DNA of 5,183 bases from Aquificaceae bacterium (GTDB taxonomy: Bacteria > Aquificota > Aquificia > Aquificales > Aquificaceae). The position numbers were made by a program, and so were the translations under genes. The stretch spans positions 1 through 5,183 of the forward strand of contig WGFS01000040.1 in the NCBI GenBank assembly GCA_015492115.1, in the 5' to 3' direction. Shown in pieces: positions 1 through 5,183 of this stretch. Every line of letters begins with the position of its first letter. Positions within the stretch are counted from its first letter, which is position 1. The notes below the pieces were generated by a model that saw nothing but the letters and a program-made list of their open reading frames with translations, was not told the origin of the DNA and did not search any database.

Positions 1-613
1 ACACCTTGTCCACTATGCTTATAGTCTCCCTGACGTTGTGGTCTGTTATGAGGATGCCTATGTCCTGATGTCTCAACCCCCTTACCATCCTCCTTATATC
101 GCTGACTATGATGGGGTCAAGTCCCGCAAAGGGTTCGTCAAGGAATAGGTACTTGGGTTTGGTTATCAGACTTCTCGCTATCTCGAGCCTCCTCTTCTGT
201 CCTCCGGAGAGGGTGTAGGCTCTCTGGTTTCTGAGGGAGAGGAGCCCGAAGTCCTCAAGGAGAGCCTCAGCTCTGGTTACAGCCTCCTCTCTGCTGTCGG
301 TGAAGAACTCAAGGAAGATAAGGAGGTTATCCATTACGGTGAGCTCGTCAAATAGGGTGTGTTCCTGAGGGAGGAAGGCTATCCCCTTCTTTGCCCTCTC
401 GTGGGGAGGCAGGTGGGTTATGTCCTCCCCTTCAAGCTCTATAGTCCCGTCGTCTATCCTCGTAAATCCCACCAGTGAGTTGAAGAGGGTCGTCTTTCCT
501 GCACCGTTCGGTCCCAGGAGTCCCACAACCTCACCCCTCTCTATGCTCAGGCTCACCCCCCTTATAACTTCCCTTCCCTTAAAGCTCTTCTTCAGGTCCT
601 GTGCTCTGAGCAT
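1..613 (-). CDS. lptB: LptB, ATP-binding subunit of the LPS export ABC transporter (3' end outside window)
   Basis: Cytoplasmic ATPase that, with membrane partners LptF/LptG, powers extraction of LPS from the inner membrane for transport to the cell surface. My minus-strand translation from the ATG at 613-611 gives about 204 residues of an ABC domain. It shows Walker A GPNGAGKT (34-41), Q-loop Gln83, signature LSGGQ (135-139), Walker B YLFLDE (155-160) followed by PFAGLDP, and the switch His192 in ITDHNVRET. The ITDHNVRET and DEPFAGLDPIIVSDI stretches are characteristic of LptB rather than of the related LivF/LivG amino-acid transporters. The family is about 240 residues, so roughly 35 C-terminal residues are missing past position 1. 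This start is chosen because MLRAQDLKKSFKGR matches the usual family N-terminus and because an AGGT ribosome-binding motif (plus 622-625) lies 8 nt upstream. It is divergent from the bioH cluster. LptB identity is strong; partner genes are not visible. Confidence 0.93.
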   Translation of the reverse strand, partial: MLRAQDLKKSFKGREVIRGVSLSIERGEVVGLLGPNGAGKTTLFNSLVGFTRIDDGTIELEGEDITHLPPHERAKKGIAFLPQEHTLFDELTVMDNLLIFLEFFTDSREEAVTRAEALLEDFGLLSLRNQRAYTLSGGQKRRLEIARSLITKPKYLFLDEPFAGLDPIIVSDIRRMVRGLRHQDIGILITDHNVRETISIVDKV

Positions 614-644
614 GAAAGATTACCTGATTTTATTATATTTCTCT
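614..644. promoter_or_regulatory. AT-rich divergent promoter gap between lptB and bioH
   Basis: This is the only gap between the divergent genes and is clearly richer in A+T than its surroundings. Read on the minus strand it contains a perfect TATAAT (plus 632-637) ending 18 bases upstream of the lptB start, a plausible -10 element. No convincing TTGACA-like -35 is seen at 16-19 bp spacing (the 17-bp position reads GACTCA). On the plus strand TATTAT (631-636) or TATATT (634-639) could be a -10 for the bioH cluster. The transcript would then start at or very near the bioH ATG at 645, giving a leaderless or nearly leaderless message, and again no good -35 is visible. The lptB -10 is the better supported; the plus-strand promoter is an inference. 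Confidence 0.5.
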
Positions 645-1274
645 ATGAGCCTCCTGAGTCCCGTCTTCCTCCACGGGTGGGCTTTCTCATCCAAGGTATT
701 TGGAAGACTCCGGGGAATAAAGCCCGACCTTCCAGCCCACGGTGGAAATCTTGAGCCTTTCACAGGTCTTGGAATTGTAGCAGAGAGGATAGCCCTCTCC
801 CTTCCCGGTAAACACGACCTCGTAGGCTGGTCCATGGGGGGAACGATCGCGCTCCTCATCGCCCTGAGGTTTCCGGAGAAGGTAAACCGACTCTTTCTGG
901 TGGGAGTCTCCCCCTTCTTTGGGGGAGCATGGTCTGAAAGAAATCTGAGGGCTTTTAAACTGAAGATAAAGAGGGAAGGGGTATCAGCATTCAGGAGCAT
1001 GGCGTATCCGAGACCCTTTGAGGATAGGGTGGAGGAGAGGACAGCCATGGATATGCTGGAAGAGTATATAAGGACGGATCTCAGACACAGATTACCCTTC
1101 GTTAAAAAAGAGACTTACATAATTCAGGGGGAGATGGATGAGGTCGTACCTGTGGGCGAGGCTATCAAGCTTCACAACCTCATGAAAGGTAGTAAACTTA
1201 TAATTCTTCCCGGAGGTCACTTCCCTGCTGAGGATGAAACAGGCTTACTCTCTGCGCTTCTCAAGGTCGGTTGA
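645..1274 (+). CDS. bioH: BioH-type pimeloyl-ACP methyl ester carboxylesterase (compact alpha/beta hydrolase)
   Basis: Alpha/beta hydrolase that probably removes the methyl ester from pimeloyl-ACP methyl ester, ending the BioC-BioH route to the biotin precursor. With start 645 it has 209 residues: oxyanion-hole HGWAF (10-14), nucleophile elbow GWSMGG with Ser63, acid Asp165 in QGEMDEVVP, and His192 in GGHFP. The HGW and GWSxGG motifs and the DLRHRLP segment before the acid strand resemble E. coli BioH (256 residues), but the Ser-to-Asp stretch, which holds the lid, is about 20 residues shorter. Its 3' end overlaps bioC by 41 nt, which supports the role. The frame is open upstream, with ATG also at 612 and further out. 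Those starts are rejected because 612 lies on the lptB start codon, the stretch before 645 is AT-rich like intergenic DNA, and anything earlier runs antisense to lptB. No Shine-Dalgarno precedes 645. Another small-ester hydrolase is possible. Confidence 0.75.
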   Translation: MSLLSPVFLHGWAFSSKVFGRLRGIKPDLPAHGGNLEPFTGLGIVAERIALSLPGKHDLVGWSMGGTIALLIALRFPEKVNRLFLVGVSPFFGGAWSERNLRAFKLKIKREGVSAFRSMAYPRPFEDRVEERTAMDMLEEYIRTDLRHRLPFVKKETYIIQGEMDEVVPVGEAIKLHNLMKGSKLIILPGGHFPAEDETGLLSALLKVG

Positions 1275-1890
1275 CACTTATGAGAGATGGGCTGTGCCCC
1301 AGAGGAAGACCGCAGAGAAGCTTGTGAACTTCGTAGCCCCCAGAGGTTCGGTTCTTGACCTCGGCTGTGGGACTGGCTTCGTATCAGACTTCCTGGGAGA
1401 GGACTGTTCCCCCGTGGGACTTGACCTCTCCGAGAGGATGGCGGTCGTTTACAGAAACAGGTTTGGAAAGGCTGTGGTGGGGGATGCGGAGAGCCTTCCC
1501 TTCCGGGACAGGAGCTTTGATTTCGTCCTGAGCGGATTCTCCCTTCACTGGACAGAGCTGAGCAGGAGCGTACCCGAGATTCTCAGGGTAGCGAAGGAGG
1601 GCGTTGGCATAGCCATGCCCGTTGAGGGGAGTCTGGAAGGGCTTGATTTTCCATTCCCTAAGGTGAGCGACCTCCTGCCCATTTTCAACGGAATGGAACT
1701 CAGATACCACATTGAAGAGATAGAGATACCCTTCTCGGGCTGGGATCTGGTCAGGTTCTTCCACCACACGGGAAGCTCGCTCAACCCTTACAGGCGAAGA
1801 ATTCTCAGCAGGAGGGAGGTCTCAGACCTGATAAACTCTATAGAAAGACCCCATTTTCGTGTGCTATTTTTGTATGCGAGGGTGTTATGA
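1234..1890 (+). CDS. bioC: BioC-type malonyl-ACP/CoA O-methyltransferase
   Basis: SAM-dependent methyltransferase that would cap the free carboxyl of malonyl-ACP or malonyl-CoA, letting fatty-acid enzymes extend it to pimeloyl-ACP methyl ester. The 218-residue protein opens with the BioC-like FSRSVDTYERWAVPQ (9-23). It then shows SAM motif I VLDLGCGTG (40-48), the acidic residue after strand 2 in GLDLSERM (Asp64), GDAESLPF (83-90), and SFDFVLSGFSLHW (94-106), matching the BioC pattern DLVFSNLALQW. FFHHTGSS (175-182) corresponds to the family's late conserved segment. It is about 30 residues shorter than E. coli BioC. The ATG at 1234 lies inside bioH in another frame. It is needed to include the conserved N-terminus, and GGAGGT (1212-1217) lies 16 nt upstream, so coupling to bioH translation is likely. 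The stop overlaps an ATG at 1887. UbiE-like methyltransferases share the fold, but the N-terminus and the bioH neighbour favour BioC. Confidence 0.83.
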   Translation: MKQAYSLRFSRSVDTYERWAVPQRKTAEKLVNFVAPRGSVLDLGCGTGFVSDFLGEDCSPVGLDLSERMAVVYRNRFGKAVVGDAESLPFRDRSFDFVLSGFSLHWTELSRSVPEILRVAKEGVGIAMPVEGSLEGLDFPFPKVSDLLPIFNGMELRYHIEEIEIPFSGWDLVRFFHHTGSSLNPYRRRILSRREVSDLINSIERPHFRVLFLYARVL

Positions 1891-1896
1891 GGAGGT
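1890..1896 (+). promoter_or_regulatory. Ribosome-binding site that decides the htrA start
   Basis: AGGAGGT, a full anti-16S match, lies 5 nt before the ATG at 1902. It overlaps the last base of the bioC stop codon. The alternative ATG at 1887 sits upstream of this motif and has no comparable site of its own, so 1902 is the preferred start. Confidence 0.75.
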
Positions 1897-1901
1897 TGAT
1901 C

Positions 1902-3308
1902 ATGAGAACGCTCGCCCTTTTTTCCTTCCTTATGCTCTTTACCTTGCTGGGATGCAGAGCGGAAACGCAGGTGGCAAACACACCGGAGCAGAAGCCTGCT
2001 ATCAACGGCGGAAGCGTGTTGGAAGCCTTTCAGGATGAACTTTCAAAGGTTATAAACAGAGTTTCTCCCTCCGTGGTGACCATATTTGCGAGGCAGGAGG
2101 TTGAGTTTAACCCCTTTGAGCAGTTTGACCTCCCCTTCACCATACCAATGGAGCCCTTCAAGAGGGAGAGGCGTTCTCTTGGTTCCGGAGTCATAGTGAA
2201 GTATGCAAAGGGTAAGCTCTACATACTCACCAACAATCACGTTGTTGAAGACGCGACGAGCATAACGGTAAGGTTTGATAAGCACACCGAGAAGCCCGCA
2301 AAGGTAGTGGGGACAGACCCCAAGACAGACCTCGCTGTCATAGAGGTTGATGCGAAGGGCATAAAGGATGCCCAGAGGAGGGTCGCAAAGCTGGGGGACT
2401 CCGACAGGGTGAAGGTGGGACAGCTCGCCATAGCCATAGGGAACCCTTACGGACTTGAGAGGACTGTAACCGTGGGTGTGGTGTCCGCCCTGAAGAGGAG
2501 TATAGGGATAACCCAGTACGAGAGCTACATCCAGACCGACGCCGCGATAAACCCCGGGAACTCGGGGGGACCCCTCATAAACATCCATGGAGAGGTTATA
2601 GGAATAAACACAGCCATAGTAGCCAGCGGTCAGGGGCTCGGCTTTGCCATCCCCATAAACCTCGCCAAGTGGGTCATGGAGCAGATACTTGAGCACGGCA
2701 GGGTGGTAAGGGGCTGGCTCGGTGTCGTCATACAGGAGATCACCCCCGACATAGCGGAGGCGATAGGTGTTAAGCAGGGTATAATCATCGCCCAGGTTCT
2801 GAAGGGGAGCCCTGCGGACAGGGCTGGTCTGAAGGTTGGGGACATCATAGTCGCCCTGAACGGTAAGAAACTTGACAGTGTCAGAGACCTACAGTTCAGC
2901 ATAATGAAGACAAAGCCCGGCACCGAGGTTGAGCTGACGATAATAAGGGACGGTAAGAGAAAGACCCTTCGGGTGAAGGTGGGAGAGCTCCCGGAAAAGG
3001 GAACGAGGAGGGGAAAGCAGGGTGAACCAGAAGACCTCGGACTCTCACTGAGAGACCTGAGCGCCCAGGAGAAGGCAACACTCGGCGTTGAGGGTGTTCT
3101 CGTTGTGGGGATCGTTCCCGGTAGTCCAGCGGACAGGAGTGGGCTCAGACCCGGTGATGTTATAATGAGGGTCAACTACAGAGAAGTGAGGAGCGTGAGG
3201 GAGTTCTACAGCGTGATAGATAACCTGAGAAAGCTCGGCAAAACTAAGGCTCTTCTGCTGGTCAGGAGGAACGGGAACAACATCTACGTTGTTCTCAGGC
3301 TGAGGTGA
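1902..3308 (+). CDS. htrA: HtrA/DegP-family serine protease with two PDZ domains and a lipoprotein signal
   Basis: Envelope protease/chaperone that degrades or refolds damaged exported proteins. From start 1902 (468 residues) the N-terminus is a short signal, MRTLALFSFLMLFTLLGC, ending in a lipobox (LLGC, Cys18), then a polar linker. The chymotrypsin-like domain follows, with the triad His113 in TNNHVVED, Asp143 in DPKTDLAVI and Ser221 in INPGNSGGPL. PDZ1 spans about 270-362 and PDZ2 about 378-468, each with a GSPADR.GL..GD core. Length and the two PDZ domains match DegP/DegQ/MucD rather than DegS, which has one. The lipobox predicts a lipid anchor, unlike soluble periplasmic DegP; Arg at +2 gives no inner-membrane retention signal by the E. 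coli rule. An ATG at 1887 overlapping the bioC stop (ATGA) would add MRRLI; 1902 is preferred because of its ribosome-binding site. All catalytic residues are present, so it should be active. Confidence 0.94.
   Translation: MRTLALFSFLMLFTLLGCRAETQVANTPEQKPAINGGSVLEAFQDELSKVINRVSPSVVTIFARQEVEFNPFEQFDLPFTIPMEPFKRERRSLGSGVIVKYAKGKLYILTNNHVVEDATSITVRFDKHTEKPAKVVGTDPKTDLAVIEVDAKGIKDAQRRVAKLGDSDRVKVGQLAIAIGNPYGLERTVTVGVVSALKRSIGITQYESYIQTDAAINPGNSGGPLINIHGEVIGINTAIVASGQGLGFAIPINLAKWVMEQILEHGRVVRGWLGVVIQEITPDIAEAIGVKQGIIIAQVLKGSPADRAGLKVGDIIVALNGKKLDSVRDLQFSIMKTKPGTEVELTIIRDGKRKTLRVKVGELPEKGTRRGKQGEPEDLGLSLRDLSAQEKATLGVEGVLVVGIVPGSPADRSGLRPGDVIMRVNYREVRSVREFYSVIDNLRKLGKTKALLLVRRNGNNIYVVLRLR
3273..3296 (+). 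other. Inverted repeat at the end of htrA, just before the sigma-factor ribosome-binding site
   Basis: GAACAAC (3275-3281) and GTTGTTC (3288-3294) form a perfect 7-bp stem with a 6-nt loop. One G-U and one G-C pair extend it to 9 bp. It ends 6 nt before the GAGGTGAG ribosome-binding sequence of the sigma gene. No U-tract follows, so it is not an intrinsic terminator. An inverted repeat of this size is expected about once or twice by chance in 5 kb, so a function is unproven. Confidence 0.3.
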
Positions 3309-3315
3309 GTTAGCT

Positions 3316-4245
3316 ATGCCGGATACAGAACAGGAGCTGATAAATCAGTACCTTAAGAGAATCTCAAAGATACCTCTACTCACACCCGAAGAGGAGAAGG
3401 AGCTCGCGAGGAGAGCCAAGGAGGGGGACGAGGAAGCTCTCAAGAAGCTGGTGGAGTCAAATCTGAGGTTCGTTGTGAGCGTAGCCAAGCAGTACATAGG
3501 GTATGGACTGCCCTTCTCAGAATTGATCGCTGCGGGAAACCTTGGGCTCTTAGAGGCTGCGAAGCGCTTTGACCCCGAGAGGGGTGTGAAGTTCATATCC
3601 TACGCTGTCTGGTGGATCAGGCAGGCTATAATGCAGGCTCTCTCCCAGCAGACGGGAGCTGTCAGAATACCCCTCAAGCAGTCCCACCTCATAAGCAAGA
3701 TAGGAACCATATACGCAGAGCTCGCAAAGGAGCTTGAGAGGGAACCCACCCCCGAGGAGGTGGCGGAGCACCTCTCCAAGGAGATGATAGCGAAGGAGCT
3801 TACCAAGGAGCTGGGAAGGGAGCCCACCGAGGAGGAGGTTGAGAAGAAGTTCAAGAAGGAGGGTTACAAAGTCTCCCCTGAGGAGGTTGAGAAGTACCTT
3901 CAGGTATGCAGGATACCCCTCTCTCTTGATGCCCCCGTTGGAGAGAACGAGGATACCTTCTTCGTTGACTTCCTCAGCAAGCATGGAACCGCGGAGGTTG
4001 AGGAGAGCGTTATACAGGAGGTTCTTGAGAAGGAGATATACGACCTCCTGGACAAGCTCCCCGAGAAGGAGAGGAGGGTCATAGAGCTCCGCTTCGGTCT
4101 GAAGGGGAACGAACCCAAGACCCTGCGTGAGATAGGGGACATACTCGGTGTTTCAAGGGAGAGGGTTAGACAGCTTGAGACCAGGGCTCTGAGAAAACTC
4201 AGGAGCCTCGCCATGAAGAGGCACCTCAAGGACTTCCTCAGCTGA
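3316..4245 (+). CDS. RNA polymerase sigma factor, sigma-70 group 2 (RpoS/RpoD-like, no region 1.1)
   Basis: Directs core RNA polymerase to -10/-35 promoters. The 309 residues start directly with region 1.2 (about 6-40), so region 1.1 of housekeeping RpoD is absent; this and the size (E. coli RpoS is 330) indicate group 2. Region 2 covers about 41-110, with RFDPERGVKFISYAVWWIRQAI containing Trp99, Trp100 and Gln103, the counterparts of E. coli RpoD Trp433, Trp434 and Gln437 in -10 binding; RpoD Thr440 is replaced by Met106. Region 3 (about 111-196) carries an extra block, described separately. Region 3.2 is about 197-224. Region 4.2 ends in GVSRERVRQLE with Arg281, Glu282 and Arg285 at the -35 contact positions, so TTGACA-type -35 boxes should be recognised. 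The gene starts 7 nt after htrA with GAGGTGAG (3302-3309) as ribosome-binding site, and its stop overlaps the truB start. It could serve as a stationary-phase or stress sigma; the physiological role is inferred only from class. Confidence 0.92.
   Translation: MPDTEQELINQYLKRISKIPLLTPEEEKELARRAKEGDEEALKKLVESNLRFVVSVAKQYIGYGLPFSELIAAGNLGLLEAAKRFDPERGVKFISYAVWWIRQAIMQALSQQTGAVRIPLKQSHLISKIGTIYAELAKELEREPTPEEVAEHLSKEMIAKELTKELGREPTEEEVEKKFKKEGYKVSPEEVEKYLQVCRIPLSLDAPVGENEDTFFVDFLSKHGTAEVEESVIQEVLEKEIYDLLDKLPEKERRVIELRFGLKGNEPKTLREIGDILGVSRERVRQLETRALRKLRSLAMKRHLKDFLS
3718..3852 (+). repeat. In-frame duplication inside sigma-factor region 3
   Basis: Two 57-nt units, 3718-3774 and 3796-3852, lie 78 nt (26 codons) apart and match at 41 of 57 positions by my count. 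They encode ELAKELEREPTPEEVAEHL (residues 135-153) and ELTKELGREPTEEEVEKKF (161-179), identical at 12 of 19 residues. A normal sigma region 3 has one such helix-turn-helix start followed directly by a second helix, here represented by YKVSPEEVEKYL (184-195). The second unit therefore looks like an inserted copy. Copies have diverged at synonymous and non-synonymous sites, so the event is not recent. Confidence 0.7.
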
Positions 4246-5126
4246 TGAGGGACGGTGTCCTCCTCATAAACAAACCCAGGGGAGTGACCTCCACCCGTGT
4301 GGTTGAGAAGGTCAGAAGAAGGTTAAAGACGAGGGTTGGGCACACGGGCACCCTTGACCCCATAGCGAGAGGACTTCTCGTTCTCCTCGTGGGAAGGGCT
4401 ACGCGTTTCTCCTGGCTCTTCCTTAAGATGGAAAAGAGCTACAGAGTAGTTGCCCTCCTGGGGATTACTACGGATACCTACGATGTGGAGGGCGAGGTTC
4501 TGGAGACTGCGGAGGTCAGGGTTGACTGCGAGGAGGTTGAGAACGCACTCGGAGACTTTATGGGGGAGATAGAGCAGTTGCCACCCCCCTTCTCAGCCAA
4601 AAAGGTAGGGGGCAAGAGGGCTTACAGGCTCGCGAGGAAGGGATTAAAGCCCGAGCTAAAGCCTGTCAGGGTTAACGTTCAGGAACTCAGGCTTGAGAGG
4701 TGTGAGCCCCCAGAGATAGAGCTCTTCATGAGGGTGTCCTCCGGAACCTACGTGAGGAGTCTCGTGCACGACCTCGGACAGAAGCTAAAGGTGGGAGCGA
4801 CGGTCAAGGAGCTCATAAGGGAATCGGTCGGTCCCTTCTCCCTTGAGAGGTCTACTGATCTTGATGAGTTCCTGAACTCTGAAAGTCCCTGGAGTTACGT
4901 AATACCTGTAGAGGATGCCTTCTCCTTCCTTCCAAGGGTCAGCCTTGACTACTTTAAGGGTAGGAAGGTTCTCCATGGGAACCCCGTTCTTCTGGGAGGG
5001 GAAGCTGGAGACGGCTATGTTAGTATATACATAGACAGTGTCTTCGTAGGCGTTGGGAGGGTTGAAAGCGGAGTTCTCAAGCCCGAGAGACTGCTGATAC
5101 CCGAAGGGCATCAAAACTTGACATAA
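4245..5126 (+). CDS. truB: TruB, tRNA pseudouridine-55 synthase
   Basis: Converts uridine 55 in the T-loop of most tRNAs to pseudouridine in the cytoplasm. The 293-residue protein has the TruB N-terminus GVLLINKPRGVTS and the catalytic motif GHTGTLDPIARGLL with nucleophile Asp38. It also has YRV with Tyr66, QLPPPFSAKKVGGKRAYRLAR (111-131), and SSGTYVRSL with Arg171. Asp38, Tyr66 and Arg171 each sit exactly 10 residues before E. coli Asp48, Tyr76 and Arg181, so the core is collinear. A C-terminal part (about 231-285; GRKVLHGNPVLL and DSVFVGVGRV) fits a small PUA-type RNA-binding domain. The E. coli protein is 314 residues. The start ATG shares one base with the sigma-factor stop (TGATG), indicating translational coupling. 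The last codons overlap a promoter for the next gene. RluA or TruA families lack this motif set. Confidence 0.96.
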   Translation: MRDGVLLINKPRGVTSTRVVEKVRRRLKTRVGHTGTLDPIARGLLVLLVGRATRFSWLFLKMEKSYRVVALLGITTDTYDVEGEVLETAEVRVDCEEVENALGDFMGEIEQLPPPFSAKKVGGKRAYRLARKGLKPELKPVRVNVQELRLERCEPPEIELFMRVSSGTYVRSLVHDLGQKLKVGATVKELIRESVGPFSLERSTDLDEFLNSESPWSYVIPVEDAFSFLPRVSLDYFKGRKVLHGNPVLLGGEAGDGYVSIYIDSVFVGVGRVESGVLKPERLLIPEGHQNLT

Positions 5127-5146
5127 ACAAACTCAAATTTTATCTT
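5118..5146 (+). promoter_or_regulatory. Sigma-70-type promoter overlapping the truB stop, for the next gene
   Basis: A perfect -35 TTGACA (5118-5123) lies over the last truB codons. At exactly 17 bp it is followed by TATCTT (5141-5146), matching TATAAT at 4 of 6 positions, in DNA that turns abruptly AT-rich. The predicted transcript start is near 5153, giving a leader of about 30 nt. TATTAA (5146-5151) is an alternative -10 but the spacing is too long. No terminator is seen between truB and this promoter, so truB transcripts may also read through. Confidence 0.68.
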
Positions 5147-5169
5147 ATTAAAGCAGGAGAAAGTTTGAT

Positions 5170-5176
5170 AGGAGGT
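5170..5176 (+). promoter_or_regulatory. Ribosome-binding site of a gene starting beyond the window
   Basis: AGGAGGT is followed by seven bases (TTATAAA) up to the window edge. That is a normal spacing, so a plus-strand start codon is predicted at or within a few bases after 5183. The coding sequence itself is not visible. Confidence 0.65.
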
Positions 5177-5183
5177 TTATAAA

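Noticed and set aside
420..644. Upstream in-frame extension of the bioH reading frame, opening with Ser/Pro-rich sequence.
   Set aside because: It runs antisense to the well-supported lptB gene and shows no domain; the hydrolase fold begins only just before HGWAF at 672.
908..927. Perfect 7-bp GC-rich inverted repeat CTCCCCC/GGGGGAG with a 6-nt loop, resembling a terminator stem.
   Set aside because: It lies in the middle of bioH encoding the SPFFGG segment, and no T-run follows on either strand.
1271..1299. TTGACA at 1271-1276 overlapping the bioH stop, a possible internal promoter.
   Set aside because: At 17 bp spacing the -10 position reads GTGCCC, and the surrounding DNA is GC-rich coding sequence of bioC.
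2043..2696. Long minus-strand open frame opposite htrA (217 codons), and a similar one at 2630-3175.
   Set aside because: Both are shadows of the confidently assigned htrA; their translations are low-complexity or Ser/Pro/Leu-rich with no recognisable domain.
2712..3308. Similarity between the two C-terminal halves of htrA (GSPADR.GL..GD twice), a possible recent duplication.
   Set aside because: This is the normal pair of PDZ domains of DegP-type proteases, and the DNA of the two copies is well diverged.
3550..3984. Minus-strand open frames opposite the sigma-factor gene.
   Set aside because: Leu/Gly/Ser-rich complements of Glu/Lys-rich codons; no start signal or domain.
3827..4545. Repeated GAGGAGGTTGAGAA-like words in the sigma factor and in truB.
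   Set aside because: They encode Glu-Glu-Val-Glu with the preferred codons GAG and GTT; codon bias explains them, and they are not dispersed repeats or ribosome-binding sites.
5165..5182. Five-codon TTG-started mini-frame ending in TAA in the leader of the next gene, preceded by AGGAGA.
   Set aside because: Too short to separate from chance, and it overlaps the ribosome-binding site of the downstream gene.

Overview
The window looks like an ordinary stretch of chromosome from a thermophilic, diderm bacterium, most likely a member of the Aquificota. The grounds are heavy use of AGG/AGA for Arg and ATA for Ile, Lys/Glu-rich proteins, and extremely tight packing with overlapping genes. An LptB gene implies an LPS-bearing outer membrane. 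G+C is roughly 53% by eye. The phylum is an inference from style and gene types; I cannot name a genus.

Layout: positions 1-613 hold, on the minus strand, the first ~204 codons of lptB, the ATPase of the LPS exporter; its 3' end lies outside the window. A short AT-rich gap (614-644) with a perfect minus-strand TATAAT separates it from a plus-strand cluster of five genes. These are a compact BioH-type esterase (645-1274), a BioC-type methyltransferase (1234-1890), an HtrA/DegP-type serine protease with a lipoprotein signal (1902-3308), a group-2 (RpoS-like) sigma-70 factor (3316-4245) and TruB, the tRNA pseudouridine-55 synthase (4245-5126). Junctions are a 41-nt overlap, an ATGA overlap (or 11-nt gap, depending on the htrA start), a 7-nt gap and a 1-nt TGATG overlap. 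The five genes therefore look like one translationally coupled operon. A new promoter begins inside the last codons of truB (TTGACA at 5118), and a strong ribosome-binding site at 5170-5176 points to another plus-strand gene starting just past the window edge.

How the genes fit together: BioC methylates malonyl-ACP or malonyl-CoA so that fatty-acid synthesis can build pimeloyl-ACP methyl ester, and BioH removes the methyl group; together they make the biotin precursor. HtrA handles misfolded envelope proteins, the sigma factor redirects RNA polymerase, and TruB modifies the tRNA T-loop. The last three have no obvious biochemical link to biotin and probably share only transcription.

I found no mobile element, CRISPR array, tRNA/rRNA gene, clear intrinsic terminator or obvious undescribed system. 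The points most worth a second look are a ~26-residue internal duplication in sigma region 3, the apparent lipoprotein anchoring of HtrA, and the shortened BioH.
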